Part shown: piece by piece, positions 45,046 through 59,396 of the stretch
Numbering within the stretch: the stretch's first letter is position 1
Layout: each line of letters starts with the position of its first letter
Assembly: GCF_033807715.1 (NCBI RefSeq)
Contig: NC_084591.1
Coordinates: 24,673,090 to 24,737,089, forward strand
Direction: 5' to 3'
From: Cololabis saira
Lineage: Eukaryota > Chordata > Actinopteri > Beloniformes > Belonidae
DNA length: 64,000 nt
The notes under the pieces: model-generated
What the model was told of the DNA's origin: nothing
What the model saw: only the letters and a program-made list of their open reading frames with translations
Databases searched by the model: none
Translations under genes and position numbers: made by a program

Positions 45046-47735
45046 AGGTGTCTGTCTGTCTGTCTTTAACCCTGTAATTTGTCATTTTTAAATCTAACTT
45101 TATCATAGCTTTAATCCTCATGATGCAAAAGTAATGCAAGTGGGAAGTATGTGTGAAAAATAAGTAGAAAGGTGTGCAACAAAGGGAGTGCAGTTATGAA
45201 AGGGTTATTAATAATTGTCTGACGATAGTTATTGATAACGAATTAGGAAAGAATGAGGGAAAAAAATGAAACAGAGTAAAACCCAAAACACTAGAATACG
45301 TTCTCACCACCAGAAAACTAAGCTGCTCTGATGTTTCCTGTGATGCACCAATGTGAAGCCAACTTCACATGTGCCCTCTGGTCATTCAACTGGGAAATGA
45401 GGAAAAGCTTTGTTTTATTTTGTGATAGAACGCATCCATGAGATCCAGCAGCGTGGATGCATCAATCGACGAATTATAAAATAAACACATTTCAGCAGCT
45501 GTAGCTAATAAACACAGTTGTGGTGGGATCAGTGGTCAAGCTCACAACGTGTGCGACACAGTAAATCAAAAATAGTTAAATGCGTCAACTAAGTTTCTCT
45601 TCCCAGACACAAAAACAGCCTCTTATGTGTTATTGCTTTGTAAGCGGCGGATTGATGGTTTTGTCCATGACAGACCAGCGTTCTTCCCAGTTTGGTGAAC
45701 AGCTGGATGGTTACGCTCCGCAGGTGGTCCTGGCGAGGAGTGGCTCTCTCTATCTAGCTATCATTGTCTCCGTGTGGATGAGGGGATGTAGCGTTGGATT
45801 TGCGCTTTGGACTAACATAGCTGTTTAAGTAGCAAGAAAAAATGAATGTGCTGGGTTTTGGTAAAATTTAGGGGAAAAAAAAGATCGTTATCTTAAGTTA
45901 AACACAATGTGCTTAAGCTGATAACATAAACAATTACGATTGTTCATGTCTCTTAGGAACATACTTGTTAATCATTCACAGTGCTGAATGAAAGAAATAA
46001 GTTGGAAGTTATCACTGACAAAACAAGTTTATCCAGCAATTAACTCAAACAACAACTTCCAGATGGAAGTAATATGTAAAATGTACAGTGTGAACAGCTC
46101 TCTTGAGGTCAGTCCACAGTGTCTCTGATGGGTTAAGGTCTGGCCTCAAACTGGCCATCAAACCCTTTGGTTGGTTTGTTCGGAAACTCACCATCTTTCT
46201 TCCAAACTGCCTGGTGCTGACGTGTCATTATGTACAGAGTTCTAAAACTTAACAGGTACATTCAGGACTTCATTGGACTAACATGGGGAAGTCATTGAGC
46301 TACAGTATATCACCATTTAATTGTGGAAAATGTTGTCCAGGGTCAATTTCAAAATAGCAAAATTTTTCACTGGATTAGCACTATCCATAATCCCTTCAGT
46401 TACTCTTATACATGTAAAAATTGACAACATGGATGCTAGCAAAATATAGAAAGTGGATGTCATGATGTAGAAAGAAAGATGAAGACAAAGAATGTGGATG
46501 TGATGGCAAACTGAATCTTAAGCTGCAACTGAGTTGGTATCCGAGTAAGGAAAATATTGTGAATTTCTGAGCCTGTATTCTGACACTGCAGCATTTTACA
46601 GTAGGCTACATAACAGCATAGCTATTTGACATTCTGTCAAAAGATTGCTTTGAGAAATATGTGGCCGACACTACAGGGCCTTGCACAAAAATGGTTTTGT
46701 TCATGCTTTTAAGTCATGAATACAGTAACCTAGCACAGAGCCCTTAGTAGAAAATCCTAACTGTGACAAAATCAGGTTTGCTTCGAGCACAAACCGTTTG
46801 CAAAAAGCTCTTTTGATATTCTGTCCAAACTTTTTCAAATGTCTAATATGACTCTTTTACAGAACCTGTCAGGAATTTATGCTCAACAACAACAGTGGTT
46901 TCTGTCTGAATGCAAAATTCCCCTCATTTTAACAGTTTGATGAAGCCGGTACTGTCACCTATAAATATTCCAGAAAATATTCCCCATGGGAGAGAGTCAG
47001 AGGTATTGATTTATGCCGTTAATGCCTTCCTCTCACCCTATCACAAACAGTATGTGCCTCAGAAGAAATCAAACTTATCAGATCTGATAGCATTTTTCCC
47101 ATATTCAGTGACTTCAGCCCTCCATTTTTGGTGCATTCTGCAGCTTATAGCTGATCTTGGCTGACATGAGTTGAATCTAGACAGGAGATATATAAGGCCA
47201 TCCTCCTCAAGGTTAGACACATTGGGAATTCTGAGATGCCTTTCTGCCCTCCACCATTGCAAAGGGTCATTATCCGTGTTACAACTGTCAGCTTGAACCA
47301 TTACCATTTCGATTTTCCTCTAGCATTTCTTACAATGAAGTGTTTCCATCAGTAGAGCTGCTGTTGACTGCTTTTGTTTTACGCAGTCTTCCTGTGAAAC
47401 CCCGGTAGACTTCAAAGGAGATCACAGGAGCTTCAGAATAGCTAATATGGCCCATGATGAGACAGCCAAAGTTATATTTACTTATTTTTTCTTCCACATG
47501 ATGACTATGATGATGATTATTGATGAAAGCATTAACTGAACCTGCATAATTGCATGTATAGTATTGACACCATATGATTCCATGATTAGATATGTTTTTA
47601 AATGTCCTTGTGTAATATCTTTTATTTATGACTGACAAAGTATGTGAGTTAAAATACTGTGTTTCTCTTTTGTGTTGCTATTCTGAAGCTTAGTTATCAG
47701 TGCCATTTTTCCATTTGAAGCTAGGAACGTCTAAT
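45046..47735. other. Intronic sequence, possible Tc1 debris
   Basis: Mostly featureless. GTCTCTGATGGGTTAAGGTC at 46122 and its surroundings (46085-46260) faintly resemble the antisense of a Tc1-like transposase. A short CTGTCTGTCTGTCTGTCT run lies at 45049. The CpG-containing stretch 45420-45800 may be transposon-derived, but no family is recognised. Confidence 0.35.
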
Positions 47736-47743
47736 GCCTATAC

Positions 47744-48216
47744 CAGTGGTTCCCAAACTGTGTGCCGCGGCACACTGGTGTGCCTTGAGGCAAGTCCAAG
47801 TGTGCCGTGGGATTTTGTGACAACCATAGCCTACTGCAATATAGTATACAACTAGAATAAAATAATTATTTTAATTTACTATATACTACTTTGAATGCAC
47901 TCATTCCATAATACAGAGGCAAACTCTTTATCTAAAAACTATTTTAAAAAATCCTCCTGAAATGGGTGTGTTTGATGAAGCCCAATTTGATAAAGTTTAA
48001 ATATTTTTGTGAAGTATTTTGATAATAAATATTTCATGAGTAGAATAGTTGTCTTTGTCATATCTTATTTGGCATTAGTAAATAATAAACTTAACAGATA
48101 AACAGATGATATTAGTGATAACACGTGTTATAAGGCTATTTTGCACAATAGGTGTGCCTTGAAATTTTTATTTGTCCTTTGGTGTGCCTTGGGCACAGAA
48201 AGTTTGGGAACCACTG
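47744..48216. mobile_element. Charlie-like hAT MITE with perfect 8-bp target duplication
   Basis: Ends CAGTGGTTCCCAAACT (left) and AGTTTGGGAACCACTG (right) are exact inverted repeats. GCCTATAC lies immediately outside both (47736-47743 and 48217-48224). GTGTGCC words recur near both ends. CAGTGGTTC starts are typical of the Charlie group of hAT elements. The 473-bp body has no transposase frame. Confidence 0.93.
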
Positions 48217-48224
48217 GCCTATAC

Positions 48225-48757
48225 CACACTATTCTAGACTGGGGACGAAAGTAGGCCGGCATGGCACAACACAACGCCAGAACAGAAGGGAGCAGCTGCC
48301 TCTACAAAAACCTACATGGAAAAACCCGTCACAGTATCTGTACCTAATTCCATCTTGAACAGTACATCATCACTTTATTTACTCCCTTTAAGTTGTTCTA
48401 AATTACGTCTGAATTGTCTGAATCCTTGTGATCTTCGATAACAGCTAAAGTGAATAGTAGCTTTTGTCAACATATTGCAGCTGATCTGACTTATTTCAGT
48501 GGTCACAGATTTTTTCTGATACTTAAACATTGCCAGTGACTACATGGACAATCAGTCTGATTTATACCCCTTACTAGCATCAAAATTTAGACATTACAGT
48601 CATGACAAAATAATTTGTATTTGCTTTTAAAGCCAAAAGTATGAATTATAGGAACTGTAACTGTACTTTGACTCAAATGTAATATAGTCTCCACTTCCAT
48701 CTAAACTCTTGGCAACAGAAAAGCAGTCAAAGCCGTTGCAAGTAATAACAAGAACAG
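48225..48757. other. Intronic sequence, nothing recognised
   Basis: No supported features. Confidence 0.5.
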
Positions 48758-49456
48758 ATTAAAGCTGCAAGCAGCGATGAACGGGCCCTCGCGCGTGCAA
48801 TTTTCACCAATTATGGTCAAGGACTCAAAACCGAGTCCGATGACACCACCCACGACTCTTTATGTCAAACCATTCAGAAATTATGGCAGAAAGTAGGAAC
48901 TATCAAATATGGACCAATCAGATGAAAATGGGCGCGCTTTTTGGCGTCTATCGTTGCCACGGTAATGCTTTTGACTGAGAAAAGTAATGTCCATCGTCGC
49001 AGGATCGAGACGCACATTTTGATGTATAACACACCTGGGTGCACGTTACAGTTTGGGCGAAGAAATGGCATAAATTGCGCCAAAATTACACGATTAATTC
49101 AAAATGACCAACTTCCTGTTCGGTTTCGGGCATGGCGCCAAGAGACTTTTCTTTAAGTTGCGACATGATACAGGTGTGTACCGATTTCCGTGCATGTACG
49201 TCAAACCGCATTGTGGGGCTTGAGGCACAGAGTTTTCTAGGGGGCGGTATTGAGCCATTAGGCTACGCCTATTAATGCAAACCATTAAATATCACATTTT
49301 TCGCCAGGCCTGGCTTGCGTGCAAAATTTGGTGACTTTTGGGGCACATTTAGGGGGGCAAAAAGGCCCTCATTTTGTTGGAAGAAAAACGAGAAAAAAAA
49401 GAAAAATTCCTACAGATACAATAGGGCCTTCGCACTGTCAGTGCTCGGGCCCTAAT
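48758..49456. mobile_element. ATTAAAGCTGCAAGC-family repeat, short copy
   Basis: Same ends and interior as 36773-37886 but with a single 139-bp unit, giving 699 bp instead of 1,114. Both copies have a 63-codon minus-strand frame at the same place (49094-49285 here, 37526-37717 there). The peptides differ at many positions, so the open frame is unlikely to be selected. The right end GGGCCCTAAT is conserved. Confidence 0.85.
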
Positions 49457-51917
49457 AACAGGCTTTGAACATTTGATACATTCAATTAAATCCCTCTAAT
49501 CATGTGATTGTGGGCTTTTGGTTCTGTTTTGGTTTGGCGCGTCTTCTACCCACATGGATGCCACCAGAATTTAGCATTTGTTTCAAATCAATACCACCTC
49601 TTGTTGGAAATAAAAACAGAAAAATAAATGACCAAACAGGAAACACAATAAGATTTAATTTTGTGCAGATCAAAGCCAATTGCGATTGCACCCTCAAGTA
49701 TCCAGCAGCATTGGATGATCTCTCAATCAAGCAGATACTTAAATAACTGACACATTAATACTCAGGTAAGATGTTTAATGTGTTACTTATTGTTTGCCTC
49801 CAGTAACATTCTAAAAATGTTAATAAAAAGCCAAACTAATATAAGATGATGATAGACATCCCCCTTTACACAGAAGTTGTTTGCACCTGAACCATAAATG
49901 GAGCACAATCAATAGTTAGTCCACTCAAAAAATGCATAATTCGCAGAGGCCAACACTGTATTGTTTTAAATTTAATATGTTACCAGTGTGCTTAGAATTG
50001 ATGTCGTGTAAATACTCCCTCAGCTTCAGGCATTTGTGTCTTTATGATCTATCTATCCATCTCATGTTCCAAACACTGGTAGAGACAAATGAGTGTTTGC
50101 CGGCTACTATTTTAGGTCTGCACTCCAGTTGCTGGTGGTTGCATCAGACAAGCTGGGAAGAAAGAGAGGAGAATGCAGAGGGGCAGCATGGATCATTACC
50201 TAACAGGCTACTGCTTTTTCAGATTTAGCAGGCTTTGATAAAAACATTTATTCTTCAAAGGTTACCTAAATTTTCAGCTTAGAGGACACACAAGTTATCC
50301 ACAAGGGTTTTAAAAGAAAAGAAAATGTAATGCACATTATATTAGTCGTGTCTTTATATTTCATTAAAAAATTATATCATTGTGGTTGTATTTCTAATGT
50401 CAACATAAATGGTTAAAGCCGATTCTTGGGCAGGGTTTCTTTGCACTAGGCTGAACATTAGTTTCCCTCCTACAGTGGAGCTATTTTAAAACGGTAGTTC
50501 AAGTCAACACTGGGAAAAATAGATAAAACTCATACGCATAAAGAGAGAGATACCAGTGTTGTTTTTAAACCAGGTACTTAAGAAAAAATATTTAAAAAAT
50601 ATTCTACAGAATGAATGCAAAACAGCATAAAAGCATTTTATGCATTTTATGAAGTGCATACTACTTTATGAAGTGCAAGAATTACACATTGACGTTTCTT
50701 CATACGCGATTCTTGATTTAGGTTTCATCATGTTGAAGGAATGCTGTGCTTCTTATTTGACTGCCTGGTTAAGATGCCATCTTTGTCTCTTACCGGATTC
50801 TCTTTTTGTTGCTGTGACACTTTCTAAGGCCCCTCTGTCAACGTGTATCAAAACTTTGATGTTCAGTCACACACAAAGACTCCTGTTCCTCAATTTCAGT
50901 CATGGATTACAGTTGAAAATGTGCACAAATCCCATGTATTGCTACTGCAATCTCAGGGCTCTCTGGCTGTGCAGAATCCATCACCCATCACTGTCAGACC
51001 AAGCCAGTCTAGCTCATCTTTCCGTTCCTGCGACTCATCCACAGAGCTGTTTAACTCCAGGTTTCAATTCTTTATTACCTCCACAGCAAAATCTCTCCAG
51101 TGGTATGGTGGGGTTCTGATGGCTCAAGTGCAGAAAGTGAAAATATATGACTGTATATTACACTACAAGTAGTGTCTTGTATCTAGCTGGAGCTATTTGA
51201 TATGACGATCTTCAGCAAACATGTCTAGCATATGTGCTACAGTATGAAGAGCCACAATAAAACAGCCTGAAAAAAGGAACAAATGAACAGATATACTCTT
51301 TCATGGATGCTGCATTTAATTGTCATTTCACATTCATATTTTGGCAGAAAAAATAAACAGGTGTGTCATCACCAGGAGGGGTTAAAGTAGAACATTCCTA
51401 CTAAAACTTCACACATCATTCAAATAAACATATATATATATATATATATATTTTAAAAAGTGCTATAGAAAATACATGGGCTAAATACGTGTGACCCGTG
51501 GACCATCTCCATCCAACCCACAATGTCCTCACATAAAAGAAGGGTGTCCACAATAAAATCATTTAAAACCAGCATTTTCTTAATTCACTTGCAGACAAGT
51601 ATATTGTCATTTCACTAATTACAACAGAGTAGGCCGTCTGAATTTAGAGTGGACTAAAATGCGTGAATGTTGTCACTCAGCCAGTAGTAGTAGCAACATG
51701 AATAGATCAAGAAAAATGGAAGATGAAACTGAATATTGTGTTTTAATCAAAAGAAGACATCTAAATATTTAGTAACAAGTGTTGATTCTAAAAAAAGTTT
51801 TGTCTTCTCAGCCACTTGGCCAGTGGAAGTAATTGATCAAAAATCAAAAAGAGCGGCTGCTTTTACATAATCTATTGTGCTGAATGAGATCACTGATTTT
51901 AAAGATACCGCTCAACT
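49457..51917. other. Intronic sequence, nothing recognised
   Basis: Overlapping open frames between 50640 and 51172 show no recognisable domain or splice sites. A (TA)n run of about 12 units is at 51428-51451. Confidence 0.45.
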
Positions 51918-52375
51918 CCTCTTTTTAATTCAATTCAAATAAATTTCATTTATATAGGAGCTATTACAATACAAATTGTCTCAAGGTGCTTTTCAGACAC
52001 CCAGAGCAAATATTAAGAGACAATGGCAAGTTAAAAAACTCCCCTAGAAAACCTTAATTCTGAATAGTGGCAGGGAAAAACTCCCTTTTAAGAGGGAAGA
52101 AACCTTGATCAGGATTTGTCTAGGGACCCTCCTGCTGAAGACCAAACGGGTAGAGCAGGAATAGAGAGATAGGATAGATAACTGTGGATTGAGCTGAAGA
52201 TAGGTAAGTGAAGAAGAGGAGAGAAAAGGGAAGAGAGTTACTGCTCAGTGGATCATGTTGGTGTCCCCCTGCAGCGTAGGTCTATAGCAGCATATCTAGG
52301 ATGAAGCTCTGTTTAAGACCAGCCTGCTCTAGTCTTGTCCTGCAGTTGCAGCTATGACTACTGGCCCTAACACAC

Positions 52376-53116
<741 letters not shown>

Positions 53117-54035
53117 CTAGCTAGAGGTTTTACTAAACAGAAACGTTTTTTTAGTTTGTCTTTAAAGGTGGAGGTGATGTAAGCCTCCTTAACAAGATTG
53201 GTAGCTAGTTTCATAATAATGGTGCCTGATAGCCGATGACCTGACCTCCAAATGTACACATGGAAACCAGGGACTACAATTAAACCTGCCCTCATCTGAG
53301 CTCTGTTAGGATCATATGGCATTATCAGGTATTGTACATAACATAGAGCTTGGCCATTAAGGGCCTTATACACAAGTAACAGAATTTTGAATTGGGTTCT
53401 AAATTTTGCAGGGATCCAATGGAGGGAGACTATCTGAGGAGAGATGTGATCTCTTCTGCTGATTCCTTGTCAGCACTCCTGCTGCTGCATTTTAGACCAG
53501 CTGGAGACTATTCAGAGAATTACTTAGGTTACTTGCAAATACAGTATAGCAATCTAGAAGTGAAAAACACGTGAATTCGTCTTTCAGCATCACCCTGGGA
53601 GAGGATGCTCCTTATCTTGGCGATATTACAGAGTTGAAAGAAGACTGTCTTACAAACCTGATTAATCAAGTACAGGCTCTGGATGATGTTTGCTAAGGGG
53701 TGCTTATAGAGAGGAAACAGGATTGCGCCTAGCAATGAACCCTGTGGGAATCCTGAGCAGACCCTCGTCTCTGCAGAAGAAATATAATTAACATGGATGC
53801 ACCTAACTGTCAGATAACATGCTCTAACCTGTGCAGTCATTTATGGTATAAAAAGCAGCACTGAGGTCCAGCAGAACTATGGACAGTATGGTCAGTTCGT
53901 GGGTCACTCTAACCAGTGCTGTTTTTGTACTATGAAGTATTCTGAACCCTGACTGAACAATTTCAAATAATTTCTTTACAAATGGTCACCCATCTGGCTT
54001 GCAACCACCTTTTAAGAAATTAGAAGTTTGAAACG

Positions 54036-55807
54036 TAGGGAGTTTATTTCCATGGACTGAAAAAAAAGGAACAACAATGAGTTCAGACTTCTACAATAAG
54101 GTGTCATGAAGTAACTTGCTTAACAACTAGTGGATCTCTGAACCTCACTGGGAAGGATACAGGATAGAGCTGATTTTCCTACACTGCATTATTAACCAGG
54201 AACCACTTAGTGTTTTCACATCATGTGTTTCTTTTTGTTTCTTATCACCTTTTCTTTGTTCAGTGGTGTCTGCACTGCAGGGACTTAAGTTTTAGTTAAA
54301 CACAAGCTTCCCCACATAATGTACAGAATAACAACAAAAGAGAAAGTGGCTAAAAAGGTCAGGATATAAATATGAAGCAAGACACATCCAACCTGGTCCA
54401 TTGTAAAGCTAAATATTCAAAATCTGGCTTAAATGTGCATTCATAAAATACAATGAATATTTAAGATTAAAATAACGTTAAGCATTTCTTATTTCTAGTT
54501 TGATTCTTCTGGCTGTAACTTTAGATATATAAATCTTTCCACACTTATCTAAAATAACCCTGGTGAGTGTCAGAGGGCAGATTTTTAGCATTCTTTGAGT
54601 GAAAAACTTGGAAAATATAATGGGGAAGATCATTATCCTCAGACTCAGGGACAAACAAATGTCTTTTACATTTGTGGTGAAACTACTTGTTTAAGTACTA
54701 GAATATTTAATATTATAGAATAAGAGTTCAAAATAATCAAAACAGGGTAGCCGCTGTGAATTTGAGGAATGTGCTTCATATAAAAGGCATCGATTCTTGT
54801 GATTGTCTGAGACTGTCAGTCAATGTTTGTGTTGCTGAAGAATAAGGGAGAACTAAACAGTTTACAAACAGTCAGTTTGAGGCCCTGCCTTTGTCCCTCT
54901 CAAATTTTCTTCTCTTTTTTTCTCATATACTTCCCCATTAATTAGGAAATACTTTAATCTATTAATAGCATAGTTGAGTATGTGCTACATACTAGTATTG
55001 TGTTGTTTTATTTCTCTTTTTTTAATCTTCTTACTCTGAAAACTTCTTCAATTTTAATGAGTCATTGACAGAAACTATTAAAATATGTATGAACTCTAAC
55101 ACGCCTTAGGACAGTTTTCACTGAGACATATCCATTGCAGAATACTTTATAATGTGTTATGACTACAAAATTGCTGTACTACTTTATTATACCACTTTTA
55201 CTTCAAGCAAGAAAAACAGTGCAGCTAGAATAATATTTCACTTGTTTTCGCCACTTTCCACTGTATACGGAGAGTGATCATTGCACCTTAATTTCTATTA
55301 TTGCCCTGTTATGTTATGTCTCCCTTCTTTATCTTGTTGCCCCCTCTAACCCTCTCATATGATGTGATCTTTCCAGTCAGGCCAGCCATCCTAATTATCT
55401 CCCTCTTCGATTCAAAGAATAAGTCTATTTCCTCTGGATTTGAATTTCATTTCATTGGGAAAGTACCAACAAATGCTTGAGGAACTGCCTACGGATGCCA
55501 TTGGATAAGCATACAACCAATCAGAGAAGCCAAGCATGTAATGTAGGCAGAACGACAACCAGACTGGAATCAGCACACGGCATTGAAATAGTGTGCAGTG
55601 CCGTAGGAACAGCAGCGAATGACTATTAGCGGTTTTGGTGTAAAATAAAATCATTGATCCAAGGTGTTATTAGCAATTCTGCAGCCATCATGGTTATTTT
55701 GAATAGTGGCTCTTAAACATTCCTGTATGAGTTATTGCAGCAAGCTGACCCCTGTCCCTCTGTGATTGGTTCAGTATGTTTTGTGTTGCTTGAAAAATCT
55801 GTGAATG

Positions 55808-55809
<2 letters not shown>
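54036..55809. other. Intronic sequence, nothing recognised
   Basis: AT-rich with no supported feature. Confidence 0.5.

Positions 55810-55864
<55 letters not shown>
55810..55864. repeat. (AT)n microsatellite
   Basis: About 27 uninterrupted AT dinucleotides. Confidence 0.97.
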
Positions 55865-55867
<3 letters not shown>

Positions 55868-56242
55868 AATGAGAACCAGTTCCATTTCATAGGAAATCAT
55901 TTTCACAAATTTAAAGGGCATTGCTGGGCAGGTGATGATGTTTCAGGTGGTAACATTAACCTCTTCTTTGTTTGTTGCCTCTCTCTTTAAAGCTGCACAA
56001 AGAAACAAGGAGCTGTAATCTTTAGCTCTTTGAGTCCCAATAAATGATACAACCCTGGGAGTTATTTCAGGCAGGCAATCTCTATTCACCCCGCTGAATG
56101 GTTCGTTCCAATTACACAATTTGTTCCATGGCCTATTTAAGGAGGAAGAAGTATGCATTCTTAGACGCCTTTGAATGCCTCAATCTAGCTTGCAGTCAAT
56201 CCCACCTCAACCCCCGGTCCTACACCCTTGTATTTATGTGTG

Positions 56243-56341
56243 AGCCTGATAAACTTTGCTTGGATGGAGCCTAAACGCCAAAGCCAAATATGTGTTACAG
56301 TAAAGTGTTTTACACTTACTGCGAGAGTTGTCTGACCGAAA
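56243..56341 (-). repeat. Unassigned dispersed repeat, copy 2
   Basis: Reverse-orientation counterpart of 44082-44190. On the + strand it reads AGCCTGATAAACT, ATGGAGCCTAAAC, CCAAAGCCAAATATGTGTT, CTTACTGCGAGAGTTGTC. Confidence 0.75.
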
Positions 56342-59314
56342 TGCTTGAAGGTTAAGTTACGTTTAAGACGCTGGTCAAAAGATACAGTCTTCTTCGGTCT
56401 CATGTTCCGTCAGCCTCTTGTTGTTTTTTTTTCCCATAATTACTTTCTTTAGACTCTAATGACCCTGCATGATAACGTTATTGGGGTCTGATATAGTGTC
56501 ATAAAGTGACAGCTAGTTGTCTCCAGACAGGAGCTGGAATAGGAGATCACATGATCAAGATGATGGTTTGTAAAAATTTGAAAAGTCACTTCTTTAACAC
56601 AAATGCAAAAAAAAACATGTTCCAATCACTTCAAAAAACATTGAAATGATTCCCAATTATATCCAAGAAACTAACTCTGACCTAAAACGTTAACCTCAAC
56701 CTTGGCACAACTTTAACCTCAGTCTACGTATCCCATAACCCAAGGTCTCTATGATTGAAATCATGATGCGTAATAACATGTGGGCTGTTTTCATTTAACT
56801 TTACACAAGATATTTTCATTGTGGACAGTTTTGCATGATGTGGGTTTTGGATTGGAGCATGCCACAAATATGGACTAACAGACCATCAAATCAGTCAACA
56901 TCTGGAAGTTTTGTCATCTCCCATCAGCAACTTCCACTTTTCGTTTTTGTTTTTTTCATTCAGTGATCATGCCTAATGAGCAGTTTATGACAACAAACTT
57001 TCACCTAAATAATGAAGCCATTTCAAAGGGCTGCAAACTATAATATCCCAAACAAAACCATTTTGCACCAGTAGCTTTGATTTAGTGGACGTATTGCAGG
57101 CTTTGCATCCCTCTCCTCTTACTCTTCACCCCTCTATTCTGCTGTACAGTAGCTTGTTTCTCCATGCTGATTGCCTCCATTTTCCTGGGTGAGATCAGAT
57201 GAATGCTCACTAATAGGTTTTCAGTTTTATTCACTGAGCCTCTAGTACAGAATTACAAGGGATATTCCGTGGGTAATTAATAGAAGTGTCCTTTTTAAAG
57301 AGGAAATATCCTTTGTCTTGATTTAGTGAGTGAAGTCATTAGCCAGAACTTCCATGTCAGGGGAGCAGCGAGGTTGAGGATTTGTGAATCGCACATTAAC
57401 TTTTGAGTTTGCAGGGTAGTTTTAAGAAATGCCTTTAAGGTTTTTATCCCTAAAGTCAAACAAATACATGGAACATGCATGTAGGTAGGTGTGTATGTTT
57501 CAGCATGTGAATTACAGAGGTGTCACCGTGGGAACGCTGTGTTCCGATGCAGATGGTTGTTCTCCCTGCAGTTGCAATTCCAGTGCATACTGCTACGGGA
57601 GCTGGAAGCCAGAAGTGTCCTTTTCATTACTTACTTCTCCATATGCATACCAAAATAACATTTTGCTCAACTGAATGAGAATGCATGGTGTTATTTATAG
57701 TGATTCCATCCAGTCTCATTTCTTGACATTTCTCTCCCCATTTGCACGCTGACGAATTATTTCTTGATATCAAGGAGGACCAGTTGACTCTTTTTTTTCC
57801 AACATGATAAAAAATGCTGATAGAAAACTGAGTAGGTATAATATGTGTGGCTCAACCTTTAAGACAGTGAATGCATAGCATGAAATATGTTAATTTATAC
57901 ATTAGCTTCCTGAAAATGTATCTCTTTTTGCAGGTCTCCCGTTGTCTGAATCTTTCATGTGGTCTGTCTCTTTACAGCTGGCCTATTTTCCCATATAAAG
58001 TTTGGTGTGGGAGGTTGTGATCTTTTATTTCTATGAATCTCCAGTGTAGCGTCACCACATTAAATGATTACTAATTAATAGGATACCTCGTTAAAGGCAC
58101 TTCCTTTGTTAAGGGGGAAAAATTAAGTCATAATAATAATAATGAATAGTCTATCATCTAAAGTCTTAAATTCTTACTGAAGGGATCTTATTTTAAAACC
58201 TTATGAAAGAAGGAAAGTTCACCATTATTTACCACCTAATAAGTCACAGAATAAAGCATTCAGAGGTTCTAAACTACATAATAATGACTTCAACACCACA
58301 TTTTCAACTATGTTAGTGTTTTTATGTATGACTGTTAAAATCATTACCAGCTCTGCTTCTGAAAAAAATCATGAATTGTCATTAAAATATTAACATACTG
58401 AACTTAAGTGAAATCACAAACTTTGATCACTTAAACAAAGAACTTATTCCTTTCCAGCAGAATGTGTGTCTGCAACAAAAGGAATGTTTTTGATTATGTT
58501 TCTTTACAGCCCTATGTGGCCTGGTTGTCATGGCAATGCTTGTTCTTGCTTTTAGAGAGTCCTGCAAATGCTGTAAATCCTTCTTAGTTCCATGCATCTT
58601 TTGTTTAGCAGACGGTGAAAGTCACAGGCTGGTACTAAAAAACACATAATTCTGAACACCTGCATGTTAAATTGTTGATGAAAAATGGTAGAAATAAACA
58701 TCATGTGAAGGTTCCGGACCTCAGGTTCACTACATAAGGGTCCTGCATTTTAATGAGTTGCTTTTAGCCTTCGATCCATATTTATCCGTATTCAGTAGTG
58801 AAGGTGACTTTATATATAAAGCCAAACCCAGGTACAAAACAGTCAGATATTTGGACAGAGTTGTATATTTTTCTGTCTTCTCATCCTACTTGAAAGTCTT
58901 CAACAATTACTCTTACCTTTGGTATAAGAAATATTTTGTTTTTTGCTGGTCTTTCTTGACTGTAGTCATAGTTACAATTTCTTTTAAAATAAGTCCTGCT
59001 GTAGGTCTGATGAAAATTCACCCCCCATAAAATCACATTTTTAGGTTTGTTGTTGGCTGGCATAACTGTGAACACAGCTGTTCAAAGCACTTTGAGTCCC
59101 AGTAATACAAAAGTGCACTCGAGTTTTCTCTAGCCATCCTTGTTTCTTAACTTTTCTTATTTTCATCTGTGGTTTCTTGTTTTACTGTTCCTCACATCTC
59201 CACTGTATGTACTACATCTTAGTCCTCATCTTGCAACTCTGTCTGGGAGATTGTGGCTGGTTAAATAAACAAATTAATAAAATTGGAAAATGTGAGCTGA
59301 ATTAAAATTATATG
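56342..59314. other. Intronic sequence, nothing recognised
   Basis: A cysteine-rich open frame at 57489-57674 (containing GCSPCSCNSSAYC) was considered but has no domain match or convincing splice pair. Otherwise AT-rich and featureless. Confidence 0.5.
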
Positions 59315-59316
59315 TA

Positions 59317-59394
59317 CAGTACAGAGCTAAAGTTTAGACACACCCTCTTATTCAAACAAATGGGGGAGTGTGTCCAAAATGTTGGTCTGTACTG
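59317..59394. mobile_element. 78-bp Tc1-like mini-MITE
   Basis: CAGTACAGAGCTAAAGTTTA then GACACACCCTCTTATTCAAA, followed almost at once by the inverted counterpart GTGTGTCCAAAATGTTGG then TCTGTACTG. TA lies on both sides (59315-59316 and 59395-59396). The termini match my memory of a very common fish Tc1-like element (CAGTACAGACCAAAAGTTTG, GACACACCTTCTCATTC). Here its two ends are joined with only a few bases between, leaving nothing of the transposase. Confidence 0.85.
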
Positions 59395-59396
59395 TA

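Noticed and set aside
46085..46260. Possible Tc1-like antisense fragment
   Set aside because: Only one or two words (GGGTTAAGGTCTGG) fit; too little for a separate call.
50640..51172. Overlapping frames of 159 and 109 codons
   Set aside because: No domain, no splice sites, and the two frames overlap out of phase with similar quality, as random sequence would.
57489..57674. Cysteine-rich frame (GCSPCSCNSSAYC), considered as an EGF-like or other extracellular exon
   Set aside because: Cysteine spacing does not fit EGF or laminin modules and no convincing acceptor/donor pair in a consistent phase frames it.
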